Shown: positions 1 through 12,550, counted from the stretch's first letter. The stretch: 64,000 nucleotides of DNA from Whalleya microplaca (GCA_022497155.1 MU385800.1:24856-88855); one strand, 5' to 3'. A program made the numbers and translations. Notes: generated by a model from the letters alone, not told the origin.

Positions 1-1426
1 TTACAGGGTGGTTTCATTCCAGATATTGTGTTGTACCTTGTGAGTAACTCGATATATGGTTCAAAACTTATGGCGTTCTAATATACTTGTCTAGTCCTAC
101 TTCTTTAAGGGTAGCGAACTTCCATTTCGATTGGCTCTTTTCTGGACTACGCTGAAAATAGTCGATATTGTTGCTCCCATCCTCGCTTTCGGTATTCTAC
201 GACTCCGTGGCCATCACGGAAGAGAGGGATGGAGATGGCTATTCCTCATAGAAGGCCTTTTCACCCTCAGCACCGGTATTTGGTCTTGGTTCATGATGGC
301 ACCATCACCTACACAGACTCGATCCTGGTATCGCCCGAAAGGCTGGTTTACCGAGCGAGAGGAAGTTATTATGGTCAATAGGATTCTTAGGGATGATCCT
401 TCCAAGGGTGACATGCATAACCGTCAAGCGGTCGACTTTAAGCTGCTATGGAAGTCTTTGTGCGACTATGACTTGTGGCCGATCTATATCATCGGGCTTA
501 TGTATGGCCTACCAGTCGGGCCACCAGATCAGTACCTCACACTGACGCTCCGAGGCCTTGGATTTGATACCTTTACCTCCAATCTGCTCACCATCCCAAC
601 CCAGTTCTTCGGTATCTTCACTGTGAGTTTATACCTTTTGAACTTCAGGCCATACTAGAGGCTAATTATGAAACAAGATGCTCATTCTCACTTTTCTTTC
701 GGAGACATGGAACGAGAGAGCTCTGATGGGGTTGTTCTCACAGATCTGGATTCTGCCAAACATCATCGCCCTAGCTGTATTACCTAGCAGTACATCGTCC
801 TGGGTGAAATATGCCGTGGTCACGATCTTGCTTGCGTATCCATACCGTACGTCTATGTCTATACTGTTCACCATTCATGTATACTGTACTGACACAAAGG
901 ATAGCCCATGCTATGCAGGTCGGTTGGTGTAGTCGCAATTCGAACACAGTACGAACGCGGACTGTCTCGGCTGCAGTTTATAAGTAAGTGCTGACTTCTG
1001 GTCTGATATCGTACGAAAATGAAACTGATGATCTCGATAGCATGTTCGTACAAGTTTCCGGCATTGTGTACTCGAACATCTATCGTGCCGACGACAAACC
1101 TGATTGTACGTTCAATGTTGCTGAGCCACTGACAAACTCGAAGACTTGTTTTGCTAACACGAGAACTGTCAGACCGCCGAGGCAATAGGCAGCTTGTTGC
1201 AATCTGCGCCGGTAATATTGTCATATATATACTCGTGAAGCTCTATTACCTCCACCGCAATAAGCAAAGGGAGAAGGAGTGGGATCTTATGAGCAGAGAT
1301 GTAAGCCCCCTCACTTAATAAATAAAATATAATAGGGAAGCTGATATGATCTAGGAACAACTTCACTATCTAGACACAACCACGGATTCGGGAAGTAAGA
1401 GAAAGGACTTCCGGTTCGCACACTAA
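1..1426 (+). CDS. MFS transporter, Dal5/allantoate permease-type (5' partial)
   Basis: This is the C-terminal part of a major facilitator of the anion:cation symporter (Dal5/Tna1/Vht1-like) group, a plasma-membrane importer of small organic anions, vitamins or dipeptides. The substrate cannot be told from the sequence. The 5' end lies outside the window. I joined seven exons by frame and splice sites: 1-39, 95-622, 678-846, 905-983, 1041-1105, 1173-1300 and 1355-1426. All six introns are GT-AG. The joined protein contains GREGWRWLFLIEG, the long central loop with SWYRPKGWFTEREE, then WNERALMGLFSQIW, HAMQVGWCSRNSNTVRTRT and the YRRGNRQL segment near the C-terminus. It ends ...KRKDFRFAH, a usual ending for this group. 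No frame break is seen, so the gene looks functional. Family assignment is strong; substrate is open. Confidence 0.9.
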
Positions 1427-2943
1427 AAACTCGTTTGTGGCATGCACTTGTATAGAGAGGGCACGTCAAGTCTACCACTCATGGCGGATGCTTATCATTT
1501 GGAAGGAGACTAGAGCAATAAAATGTGAGCTTCAGGAACAACCTTTCTACTATGACAATGCTTGAAGGGTAAAGAATCCTGGAGAACAGCTGGAAATATA
1601 CGAGTAACTCTAGACAAAGAAGTATATAGTATTAGAAAAATAAACTTATCCATGCATCATAAGATTTTATTCCTAACGAAGCAGAATCGCTAGATTCACT
1701 GTTTCCCATCTACTCTAATCTAAATATAGTGATGTGCTCATCTCTCACGCATAGATTCAAGTTGGCACTAGCCCTTTCATCCACAATTACTGCAGAAGCT
1801 TCGAGAGTTCATACGATTCAAGAGGATTTCCTTTTTGTAGAAGTACTTAGGTCAATAGCATGGGGTTCAAAGAACTTACTCAGATCGAGGTAATCCTCCC
1901 TGAAAAGGCTGGAGTAGGTGATTTCGGCTATCATGATAGCTTCAAACAAGGCGTTGCTGTCGAGAAGATCTTCAACATGAAAGTTACTTATATTTACCGA
2001 TTACAATTAGTAAGGAGGTATATCAACTCCTAGGTGAAACATAGTGATTTTAGGCATCCCGCAACGTGGGAGCTAGGATCATACTACCTAGCACTAAGTC
2101 TGCGGCGGTAGAATGTGCCATGAGCTCTTCGTATGTAATGCGACCTTACAAACGCACGATCAATATGTATCTGGAAAAAAGATGGAGATATGATCTCACA
2201 TACCCGCATCTATAGTGCAGATTCGGTGGAATTGTTAGCGTCTCCAATGTTAGAGGGACTGGAGTCGGTAATGTGGATATCGGCCCTATAAGTGACGAAA
2301 CGGGTGCTACGTGGTTGTTCCCGATGGAGTCGGCAGTGTCGGGTGTCGAGAGACATTTTTGTTGAGTATAGAGTAGCCGCTCTTTTGGTAGGCTATCAGG
2401 GTTTATGAGTGTACCCTTCGTCACGTAAGTATAAAAAGAATTGCTTATTAAAAGTGTCGTAATGTATTCTGGCACACCTTAGCTAAGAGTATGAGGTGAT
2501 AGTGGATAAGTAGCCACAGCGACTATAACATGAGTTTTGTGTTTCGCTATACAGGCTTTAGATCCGATCAATATATATATATGCTGGGCACAGCTGTTTA
2601 ATTAATTATCACTCTGTTAAAGTCCTCAGTTGCAGACACTGCCTTGTCACTCCTTGTAGGGGTGAAGGTAATGGAAGACAACTAAACGGTTATCATCCTA
2701 TAACATGTTATCTCTAATAACATTGTAACAAGCAATTCCGACTACAGGAATACAGAACCTATGCTCAAAGAGTTTCTCTGGCTACACATCTCGTGTTTCT
2801 GACTTTTATATCCACCATTAATTGATATCCAACAACTTCAATGTGACAATCGTCCATATCCATGTCGACAGCCCTATACCTGTTTATGAGGACATTTGGT
2901 ACTTCCCATAAGGACTGTGGTGAGGATTACTTTTCTCTCGAAC
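1427..2943. other. Intergenic, no gene seen
   Basis: This is the shared 3' region between the transporter (+) and the D-amino-acid oxidase (-), moderately AT-rich. A short open stretch around 1870-2010 gives protein-like sequence, but no gene could be built from it. The minus-strand ORF at 2146-2475 has no recognisable features. Confidence 0.5.
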
Positions 2944-4369
2944 CTACGACCCAGTCCGCTTCATGAAATGATCAACAGCATGCTTCGCCGTGCCCCTAAA
3001 TAATTCATTAGCCAGATGCCGGCCCGGCGCACGTGTAGGGAATAGTCCACATACCACGAAGATTGATATCCCGTCCCACCAGCGCCATAGTTATGTATGA
3101 CAAGCTTGCCATCGATCGTCTCGGGCTCCACCCTCGAGCCTCCTTTTCTACTCGCTAAATACCCATCAGAATCAAGTCAGCGAATCATGTAACTCTTCAA
3201 GTACTATCACATTATCGTGAACCAATGTGCAAAGAAGACTTACGTCGCAGCCCAACGGCATGATACACAACCTTTAAACCCTCGGGCAGCCCCAGCTCTG
3301 GCGCCAGCGCGCAACACCGCCTCTTAATGTCCTCGGCGAACTCCAGGTCGACTTCGCCGTTCCAATCGTTGTCCACGCGACAGCCGCCTAGGATCACGCC
3401 GCCGGACGGGTACCGTGGGAAGATGTACGTTGTGTCATTATCCACGCGCCGGGGTGAGCGGAAGTACATTTTCTTCATCGGTCGGCTGGACTTGGGAGTT
3501 TCGACTAACATCACTTGACCCTATATTGAACCGGTAAGTATGAGAGCTTTGTGAGCTTCTTGTGTGTATATGGCCGTATTTCTGATGTATGGATGTTTAC
3601 TGAAAGTGCCTCGAGGAGAGAAAGGGAAAGGCGGGTTACGTATGAACGTAAAAACCTACCCTAGTGGGATACAAATCTGTGTCCTCGACGCCTTTCAAAT
3701 GTCGTGACCCCAGCCCCGTGCAGTTGAAATACGCATCCGCGGGAAGGTCGTGGAATACCTGCCGGATATCCTCGAAGTTGGCTCTGCGCATCTCGATGTT
3801 GTTTTTGAGACACTGGACATTGAGCCTATACCACTTCTTAGCTCTCATCATCTCATAATACTCGAATCTCAAACTTTCATGCTTGAGAAAGGTGTTCACA
3901 CATACCACGCAAGATAAGCCTGGGTATTAACCATGAAAGTCTCAAACCCAAACCCAAAACAAGCCCCAGCCGGCAACTCCGCCCCCGGAATCTCGCCCAC
4001 CCCGCCCACGAGCTCCTCGTACCAAATGCGCCCCGTGCCCTCGCTTAGGACCCCGGCCTGCTCTCTAGGGCGATCGAAGACGGCGCGGATGGGCATGCGG
4101 GTGATGCCGGCCTCGGGGACGGCGTCCGCGAGCGCGCCGAAGCGCGCGTACGTCTCGGCGTCCCAGGCCTCCTGCACGCCGTCGTCGGTCGCCGTCGACA
4201 TCCAGTTCGCCCCGGCCCACGGCGAGCAGTACTCGATGCTGCGGTCGCCGGGGAAGAACTTGGCGGCGATGACGACGGCGGCGGTCGGGATGCGCTGCTT
4301 GAGCTCGAGCGCGGTGGTGAGACCGACGACGCCGGCGCCGAGGACGACGATGTGCTTCTGTTCCGGCAT
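2944..4369 (-). CDS. D-amino-acid oxidase (FAD-dependent)
   Basis: This enzyme oxidatively deaminates D-amino acids to 2-oxo acids, ammonia and H2O2. It is normally peroxisomal. The five-exon model is 4369-3902, 3812-3660, 3520-3244, 3154-3055 and 2995-2944, giving 349 residues. The first donor is GTGTGA, weaker than the others. The N-terminus has the Rossmann FAD motif GAGVVG at residues 11-16, followed by CSPWAGANW. Near the C-terminus are GLRPSRKGGSRVE, carrying the substrate-carboxylate Arg, and the family signature HNYGAGGTGYQSSWG around residues 320-334. Length is normal for the family. The protein ends KRTGS, so there is no SKL-like peroxisomal targeting tripeptide. The gene is convergent with the upstream transporter and has about 1.1 kb of free upstream sequence. 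Confidence 0.93.
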
Positions 4370-5532
4370 TGTCTATGCGATAGAAAACACGAGATGAATT
4401 TTTATATATGACTAGTGCATATCACAGTCAATAAGCGCTTATTTATATATAAGTATTATTATATTGGCTCCGTGATGTCGTTGCAGTCCACCGAGCCCGA
4501 CGTTGTTGAGTCGGCCGGCTCCGGTTATGCTCTGAAGCGCCGATCGCGGCCCGATACATAGTCATAAACTTAGCTACATTTATTAGTCTCGGGTACTCCC
4601 ATACTATACTTTGGTTGGTTACTGCGCCCACTAGCGTCGAACGACGTTGAGCTGAATGCGGATGTCGTCTTACAGGTGAACCTTATAGATCGTGAGGCTG
4701 ATAATTGGCAAGCGTCCGAGGTCGGGATGTATATGTACATTCAGCTGAGCTGAGGTAAGTAGTATGTCGTATAAATATGTGGTGTGATATGGTACAACGG
4801 AAAGGCTCGGCAAAGGCACTAGAGTTCGTATTGGAATAGTACGCAGAGCTTACACGGATAATACTAATACTGTCCATACTTGAAGCGACGTTGAGCAAAT
4901 GCACCTGGGATATTAAAAATAAGACATATTCGATTTCTCATAGCGTTTGATGATTTCTTATAATTGGTTCGCTAGCTTGGAGCTATACTGTGGTTGAGTA
5001 TATACTCGTATGCTATTGCTGACACATTTCATGTTCCACCATGACGATACAATAGCAACCAATGTCCCGAGACTGATGTTATAGGGGAACCTCATTAAAG
5101 GTTACCTCCGACCAAAATGAACCATGTGATAGCTTCGGACATGCTGCTATCCCTGAATAGACTGCCTCTAGAACCTGTCTGCTACATGGAGGCTTGGATC
5201 ATAGGGACCGTAGCTAAGATTCAGCGAGAGCGTGGGCCCTCTGTGTGTTGAAGTGTTGCTCTTGCCTCCTGTGAGGAGAATCATAGTATCCATTGGCCAG
5301 CCGTTCCAGTACTCCCCAATATGGAGTTCGTCCACAATCCAATGGCCAACATAGACTGGCTTAGATTCGACAGATCGACCAACAACCAATTGACGGTGTA
5401 TGTATAGACTGGCATCGACCTTGTCTGAATGTACCATGAATCAGGCGAGAGAACAGAGAACTCCGAGTTCTGATGCCTTGCAAAATGCCATATCCCATAT
5501 GTGAATATGTCCCGGTTTTTGCCTCTTTATCT
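4370..5532. other. Intergenic between DAO and SNU23
   Basis: This holds the upstream region of the oxidase gene and the 3' flank of SNU23. Short ORFs on both strands have no family features. A GC-richer patch lies at about 4465-4555. No gene, RNA gene or repeat is supported. Confidence 0.5.
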
Positions 5533-6249
5533 TTACTTCTTTTTCGAGGTACCGAAACCCGTGATGCCCATAGCAGCCATCATGTCATCCTCTTCGTGTT
5601 CGCCTTCGATCCTCACATCATCGCCATACTCCACCTTGACCTTTTCGGCAGCCTCCCTCTCGGCTTTTTTCCTCGCCATCTCTTCCAGCCTCTTGACCCT
5701 CCTGGCCTCCCTCTCCTTGGCGTCCTCCTCCTCCCTGATCTCCAATTTCTCCTTGAGCGTCGTCACAGCGGCGCGCTTCTGGTCCTGCAGACGCTCCCAG
5801 ACCTCGACGATGCGCTGGTGCACCTCCTCGGCGCCGGCCTTCTTGACCTCGCCGGTCTCGCCGATGTTGCGCAGGTGCTGCATGGAGTTGACGTGCTCGA
5901 CCCACTGGATATTGTCCTTGAAGGTCAGGTCGCAGGCGGCGCAGTAGAAGCCGGCGCCGCGCCCGCGCTTGCCGACGCCCGCGCCGGCCGGCACCAGCGT
6001 CGTCTTGCCCACGTTCGCCTCCAGGTCGATGACGTCGCGCCGCGCCCGCGTCTGCTTCTCGTCGCCCGTCAGCGGCTTGTAGTATTTCTTGCCCGCCAGC
6101 TTCGCCTCGTACCGCGCCTTCGCCTCCTCTTTCTCCGTCGCCTCGCGCGTGCGAGCCTTCGACGCATATTCGTCCAGGTCGTACGTCCGTCGGAAGGAGG
6201 TGTCGGAGACGGGCGCGCCGCCGTAGGCGGAACCCTTTTTGTCTGACAT
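5533..6249 (-). CDS. SNU23: U4/U6.U5 tri-snRNP zinc-finger protein Snu23 (ZMAT2 homologue)
   Basis: This is a single-exon gene of 238 residues. Snu23 is a component of the spliceosomal B complex/tri-snRNP and acts in the nucleus near the 5' splice site during activation. The N-terminal half has the family pattern RRTYDLDEYASKA and YYKPLTGDEKQ. A U1/matrin-type C2H2 finger follows, with C-x2-C at FYCAACDLTF and two His five residues apart (EHVNSMQHL), about residues 101-126. The C-terminal half is a Lys/Glu/Arg-rich helical coiled coil ending in acidic residues and GFGTSKKK. The start is chosen because MSDKKGSAYGG is the usual family N-terminus. It is divergent from DPH5 with about 395 bp between start codons. 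Confidence 0.95.
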   Translation of the reverse strand: MSDKKGSAYGGAPVSDTSFRRTYDLDEYASKARTREATEKEEAKARYEAKLAGKKYYKPLTGDEKQTRARRDVIDLEANVGKTTLVPAGAGVGKRGRGAGFYCAACDLTFKDNIQWVEHVNSMQHLRNIGETGEVKKAGAEEVHQRIVEVWERLQDQKRAAVTTLKEKLEIREEEDAKEREARRVKRLEEMARKKAEREAAEKVKVEYGDDVRIEGEHEEDDMMAAMGITGFGTSKKK

Positions 6250-6644
6250 ATTGGCTCTTATTTTGTGAACAAAATCAGGTGGTTGGTATCGGTGAATAGC
6301 GCGTAGTGGATTTGCTGTCGTGATTTGTGGTAGTAAGTTAGGGAGATCGAGCGTAGAGAGATGGAATGACGATGGTGCTTGGAGCGCGAATGCTCGGATG
6401 CGATTGAGAAACAGATGAGAGAAATTAAGTGGACCATATCATCAGCTCGATATGTTCATATCGCCCCACCATTCTATACCCCGCCGATTATGCAAATAGA
6501 CGAGTGCTTATTTTCATATTCATGATTTTCATCTCATTATTTTCATCGCAAGTCGTTGCTCACTCACATAAAATCCCCGCACAGTTCATCTCATATATTC
6601 AATTCAGATCTTCAAATCTACCATTTTCTCTATGTGGAGCTAAG
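6250..6644. promoter_or_regulatory. Bidirectional promoter region of SNU23 and DPH5
   Basis: These 395 bp separate two divergent housekeeping start codons, so both promoters and both 5' leaders must lie here. An open frame runs into DPH5 from 6429. I do not use it, because the DPH5 family starts at MLYLVGLG. I cannot place individual factor sites with confidence. Confidence 0.6.
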
Positions 6645-7648
6645 ATGCTCTACCTCGTAGGCTTGGGTTTGTCTGATGAGACGGACATAACTGTCAAAGG
6701 GCTCGAGATCGTCAAAAAGGCCTCACGTGTCTACCTCGAGGCTTACACGAGTATTCTCTTGGTAGATCAGTCTGTTTTGGTATGTAATACAGTATAAGTT
6801 CTCATGAATTCCAATTTGACTTGCTTTACATTCAACTAACGCTAATGCTACAGTAGGAAAGTTACTATGGCCGATCTATAGTAGTGGCCGATCGGGAGAT
6901 GGTCGAGTCTGGCAGTGATGAGATTCTTCGTGATGCGCAAACAGTCGATGTCGCATTCCTTGTAATCGGTGATCCATTTGGGTATGCGACTGACTGACAA
7001 CATACCCTCCTTCCTCGAACTCGAATAGACTAACTTAGTTACAATAGAGCAACCACGCACACCGATCTGGTTCTCCGCGCACGCGAACTCTCGATTCCTG
7101 TCCAAACAGTGCCCAATGCATCCATAATGTCGGGCATCGGTGCTACCGGGCTGCAGCTGTACAACTTCGGGCAGACAGTCTCTATGGTCTTCTTCCTGGA
7201 TAATTGGCGACCGGCTTCATTTTACGATCGCATTAAGGAGAACCGCTCGATTGGGTTGCATACGCTCGTACTACTGGACATCAAGGTCAAGGAGCAGAGC
7301 CTGGAGAACATGGCGCGAGGCAGAAAGATCTACGAACCCCCTCGATACATGACGGTTGGGCAATGCGCACAGCAGATGCTCGAGGTCGAGGAGGACAAGA
7401 AGGAGGGCGTCTACGGACCGGATAGCCTGGCCATTGGCGCTGCGAGGGTCGGCGGCAGGACTGAGAAGTTCGTTGCCGGCACGTTAAAGCAGCTATGCGA
7501 TACCGACGAAGCTCTGGGGCCACCGCTGCATAGCTTGGTGTTGCTGGGAAGGAGAGCGCACGAGCTGGAGAGGGATTATGCGCGCGAGTTTGCCGTCGAT
7601 AAGGGGGTTTGGGACACGATCTGGGCCAAGGACTACGGCCAGCAATAA
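6645..7648 (+). CDS. DPH5: Diphthine methyl ester synthase Dph5
   Basis: This is the AdoMet-dependent methyltransferase of diphthamide synthesis. It methylates the modified histidine of translation elongation factor 2 in the cytosol. Three exons, 6645-6779, 6857-6981 and 7048-7648, encode 286 residues, close to the usual 285-300. The start at 6645 gives [16 protein letters not shown], the conserved N-terminus. Further family segments are [53 protein letters not shown] and the TVSMVFF stretch. Both introns are GT-AG and about 65-77 nt long. The gene is intact and is paired head-to-head with SNU23. Confidence 0.96.
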
Positions 7649-10365
7649 GGTAAAAAAAGAAATACTGCAAAGTGAACGATGATTCTTCCAATCAAACTTC
7701 AACGATGTGTTTTACAAATACAGGCCATCGAACATCTATATATCCCCACGAATGCACTGATATCTACGCCTGGACCTCGCTCTCGTTGATCTCATGGAGC
7801 CTGTTGACGCTCACGGATGATTCCGATCCTAGGGTCATTCTCCGGCCCGTCGTGGACACTACCGCTCAGACTGCCAGATCACTCACCCAGGCCTTCAGCT
7901 GCGGGCTGTAGCATTAATTGATCAAACTGTGGCCCGTCTCAACGGAGGTAGTTGCCGAGACGGATACCTAGTGCGCTGAGCTGCTTGTAAATGAGACATG
8001 GATGTGAGGGTTGATTTTGAGCTCGTTCGTCTCGTTCGACTAGGTGTTATCAAGAAGGGGGGTCAACACCTCCACTCTCTCTATAACCGCACTTCGTCGA
8101 CTTTAAATCACTCGTTAAGTAAAGCTGGTAATTAGTGAGGCTTACTTTGGAGGCGAGTGCCATGATGGGAGACCAGAGACAGTCCAAGCTGGAGTCTCGG
8201 ATCGACATCATGCCGAGCTTGGTGAATTGATGACGAACTTTAAGCTTATCAGTCTCGTCATTCTAGAAAACGCCGTCTTCTCTACTAGTTGGCTTATAGA
8301 AGTTGACCGGCTTGTTCTGGTATTTGCATTGAAGCAGCTATATATGTATATGCCGATTATCTAGCCTTTACGGAGTATAATATAGTGGTTTGTCATCGTT
8401 TAATCGTATATCACCTTATCCCAGCTAGTTGTTTAAGGTATAAGATTTAAAAAACAATCCGGTTATTTGATAGAAACTACGGATGAGTTTTTTATATCTG
8501 CAGGTTATGCAAGTTATGCGGCTGCAAGCAAGCACCCGAACCTTGCCTAGCAGGCCTAGGTACCCTCCAAGGTTGCAAAAGTGTAACGTGGCTCGATCAT
8601 AGCACTCGATGCTATACTGCGTCGTACACCAGGATTCATCATAGACAAATGTAGATGCGATTCGCAATCTCATGACGTCAAAACATCAGAGAAAAGCCGG
8701 TGCATATACTGCACAAAAGAACCAGAGTTGAGCTGAGAGATACAGCAGGCTTTTATTGTATACATTGAGACACGGAGGTATTGGGACATTCAGAGACATC
8801 GAGAAACGAAAGTGTATTGAAACAGGGCAGTTCTCGGATGAGATATCATTATGTATGTGGCATTGACATATGAAGAGATACTATGACGTAGTAACTAAGA
8901 TAGTTGGCTGGGCAAGGTCTGGTCTCTTCAACCAAACATTTTTAAGGTGATACCGTATATTACATGACGAAGTCTTCGAAGCGTACCTGAACTAATCATT
9001 TTTGCAACCATTTGGATGTGGGATATCAGGACAAGCTTATATGCCTGGTGGCATATAAAAGAAAAGAAAAAAAATTACATGTACATGTAGTGACCATTTT
9101 GCTCCAATGGCACTGCCGAATCTAGTAATTCGGTGTGGTCTAGACTCGCCTATACTCGCAGTAGGTGTAGACATATAGTAGCATGTATGTACTACATAGC
9201 AGATATAATTGGAAACAGTTCCCGATCTGATAAGTAGGCCTGTCACGAAGATACTTCTATTGGTTGTATGGAATTATTAGCAACTTGGCGGGGTCGATCT
9301 TGCTTGCATGCATGTATGTGATTTTATAACAGGTTACCTTAATACACATTTAAGATCTCCACGTCCTGTTGTATATAAGGTAGGTAGTTATCATACGCAT
9401 GCACATCAATTGATCTCATTATTACCAGGTAAGTAAGTACTAAGTACCTGAGTGCCATATTCGATTTTCATTACGTAGGTATCTATGATAGGTACATATG
9501 TTTAGGTAGGTACATAAACTGTCCAACTGCCCCTCCTCCCCTCCTTGCCTCCATCAGGTAAGTGCCTACATTACCATGTAGGTACAGTTTAAGTACATAC
9601 GTATGTGTAGATTGCACATGCCACAGACGTTTACCTAGGCTTAGATAAGTCAGTTACATGCACATACTATTAAGGTAGTTACCTACTACATACTTACATT
9701 GAACACTGGAGGGCCTGATGGGTCCAACTGCCATGTAATTATGTCATTCCCTCAATTCCGATAATCTAATTCACCCAATCGTCACCCCAATTCAATCTAA
9801 TCGTTTTTTCCCTCAACCTCAGCAGCTCAGCTTCAGTGTTCACTCATCACCTGATATCGTGACTGGTCCTGAGATTATCAATTGATAGTCTGCCTTCCAC
9901 CAACGCGTTCTCATCTTGCTGTGGTCTTCTACAGCAATCACCTTATCATCATTTCTGACCAGTCATAGCGCGTGAGATGGGCGTGTCCGTCCGCGTATGG
10001 GATCAAAGCAACAGCTCGTCATCTTCTTATCCTTCCCCAACATATAAAGACTCTCGTCCTAATAAATTCTAAACCTAATCTGAGATCCGTTTGACTTCCT
10101 CCTTGCATAAAAATCCTTTGTCCCTGCAAACAGGAGCTCATGCACATACAACACACCTAATTACCTACCTCAGACACGGAAACCCAATCCCGGCAATCCG
10201 TAAACTCACTGCACGTAGTTCTCCCTGTGTCCGTGTTGATCATCGGTCTCATTTTTCTCTCTCTTCACTTTCCACCTCATCCAACTACCGGAGCACTTCA
10301 GTTTGTGCGGTTAATGTGGTCATGATTATCACCAATCCGTCTTAACCTCTCCCACATCAGTCGAC
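7649..10365. other. Long intergenic region, leader of F-box-like gene
   Basis: This is 2.7 kb without a supported gene. ORFs at 7672-7911, 8425-8673 and 9037-9246 lack features. From about 9360 to 9700 there are many short TAGGTA/TACCTA/GTAGGTAC units, a pattern repeated upstream of other genes in this window. From about 9760 to 10360 the sequence is pyrimidine-rich (runs of C/T with few G), as expected for a fungal promoter and 5' leader of the gene starting at 10366. Confidence 0.5.
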
Positions 10366-11841
10366 ATGGTATGGCCTCAATCTGCCCCGTTTGAAAGCTT
10401 GTCCCTCGTTGCTTTTACTAATTTTTGGTTCTAGAGCAGAGCGTGGGAATGTCGTGATGCGGCCGACCAGGCTGAGATCTACTATAACCATCCTCTTCGC
10501 GATGAGAACAGACGTCTTGAGGAGGAGAATCTGGCCTTGAAGCGACTGCTACGAGAACATGATATCTCCTGGCAAACCCCAACCAGGGCCCCTCAAGCGC
10601 CATCGTCGCGGGTCACTCGGTCTAGGAAGAGCATCACCTCTGAGAGCCTTCCACACCTCCCTGTTGAGATCCAGCTTAAGATTCTCTCCTGCGCCCTGAC
10701 CAGCCCACACCCCATCGTCGACCCACTCTGCAGGCTCAGGCCGGAGCGTCTGCTCATCCAGGGGGAGAGGCACAAACGTAACTTCCTCGCCATTCATTTT
10801 TTGGCCACGTGCAGAGCCTATTCTGTCGAGGGTGCTAGGTACTTATGGACAAACAACTCGTTTATATTCACCAGTCCAGAGGCTCTCAAAAGGTTTGCCG
10901 ATGTCGCCCTCTGCTACCGCCAAAATATCCGACACGTTAATTTCCGCATCATAGCGAAGTATTACGATGACGAGGACCGAAATCACAAAATAGCTCGTAC
11001 GCATCACCCGGACCTGACCAAGCCGATCAAGTTACAGGTCCACAAGAGGCCTAAGGAAAATACCTTGGCCCGCCGTGGGTTCCGCGCCTATGGCTGGCTC
11101 CAGCTGGTTGACTTCTTAGAGGCCTTACAACCCCCCTACGATCCTACTTTTTATCCTTCCAAACTTGGTTACCTATCTCCCCCACGACTACTCCCGTCTC
11201 TAGAGACTCTCCGGATCGACTTTGTCAACTTCGGCGAAGAACTACTTCAGAGCCCACCTCCTCAGTTGCATGAGCTAGCATCTCACCAGTTGGGATGCAC
11301 CTTGAATGAGGTGGTACTAACTGGCCTTCCTAGCGATGAGTCTGGATTCCGGGTCAGTTCGGAGTTGTCTGGTCTCCTGAAAGACGAGGGCCTCCTCGTC
11401 GATCATGCACCGACTATGATATCTCTCAGAAATGGCATACGTCCTCTCACCTGTGACCCCAGGGAGTGTAACTACTCTTCCAAGGTGGTCCGGGCGATGC
11501 GGAACATCAATGGACACATCCACGATGATGACCATGCTCATTTATTCGGCACTGACTTCCCACCTGCACCCAAGGACGAGGGCAACCCGCCTTACTCATT
11601 GTTTCACTCCTGCCGAACTATCTGGAAGAAGGTGCCCATCAAGATCGACGGCAGCGGTGAGCGGAAATGGGAACTATTTGACAGGATCAGCGGGCTGCCG
11701 TGGGACGACATCGAGAACGATGCCATCATGTTCGACTTCGTGTCTGATGACGATGAGGGATTAATGTGCGACAATTGTGGCCAGGTCCACCCCGGTGCTA
11801 TCCCCCCTGATCATATGATGGACTTCCTCGATGATCTATAA
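10366..11841 (+). CDS. F-box-like protein with N-terminal coiled coil
   Basis: The protein has about 469 residues in two exons. Exon 1 is only the ATG at 10366-10368, followed by an intron 10369-10434 and exon 2 at 10435-11841. The joined start reads MSRAWECRDAADQAE and continues into a charged heptad-like helix (LRDENRRLEEENLALKRLL). Around residues 78-93 is LPVEIQLKILSCALTS, the F-box/2EXR-like helix of many fungal substrate-recognition proteins. The rest is a leucine-rich region of unknown fold. The C-terminus is acidic and has a C-x2-C pair (CDNCGQVHPG). A role as a ubiquitin-ligase adaptor is an inference from the F-box-like motif alone. The reading frame is clean. Confidence 0.8.
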
Positions 11842-12550
11842 TACGTTACGCATCCAATGATGGATAAAAACGCCATAATCACATACAAACACACACCTAC
11901 ACACATACATACTTGACGACGTTTACGAATGACTGGGAGCGAGGCATGGGGATGAAATACCATTTGTTTGCTTGTTTGGCTGTATTTTTGTTCAATGCAT
12001 AGAATAAAGACATCTGCTCTAAAAGGGGGAACCGAAACAGATGATGTGTGATATTGAGCACGCATCTCATGAAGACCGAATTGTGCCCATTGAGGCAGAG
12101 ACGCATGTTTTGCTATGTAGCATATGGATTGACTGAGGAAACAGCAACTGCTGTACATACTTGATGTATATCTAATGTTCCTTGGTTCCTGATTCTGTAC
12201 TACTGTGACTAATTACATCGCATTGATGTGATAGACAAACGCTTACAATCATAGGATTCCCGTATGAAATATATTATGAAGCAACTTGAAAATTTCTTCA
12301 TAGTACAAAAGAGGTACGACAACTTAGCATAGCACAGTTACGACGATTTCTTAGACAAGTGTGCTCATCAAGCGAAGGGGTTTTTACGTTCCATCACTAA
12401 TCAAAGCAGCAGAGATGACCCTCACACAGAGTCTTCCCAGATAGGATGTTGATCCGGTTGTATATAAATCGAACAATGAGAGTTCTTCCTGCAGTGCTGA
12501 GAAGTAATACATTAGGAAGAATCCCGAGTTGGCCTGGTAGTCGTTTGCAC
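11842..12550. other. Convergent 3' flanks
   Basis: This is the region between the 3' ends of the F-box-like and TLDc genes. The minus-strand ORF at 11811-12158 overlaps the F-box 3' end and has no family features. Nothing else is seen. Confidence 0.5.

Noticed and set aside
3600..4400. Separate + strand genes over the oxidase exons
   Set aside because: The + strand ORFs at 3664-3858 and 3933-4397 are shadows; the minus strand carries the full oxidase signatures.
5473..6246. 257-residue + strand ORF
   Set aside because: It is the antisense shadow of SNU23 with Leu/Ala/Arg-rich composition.
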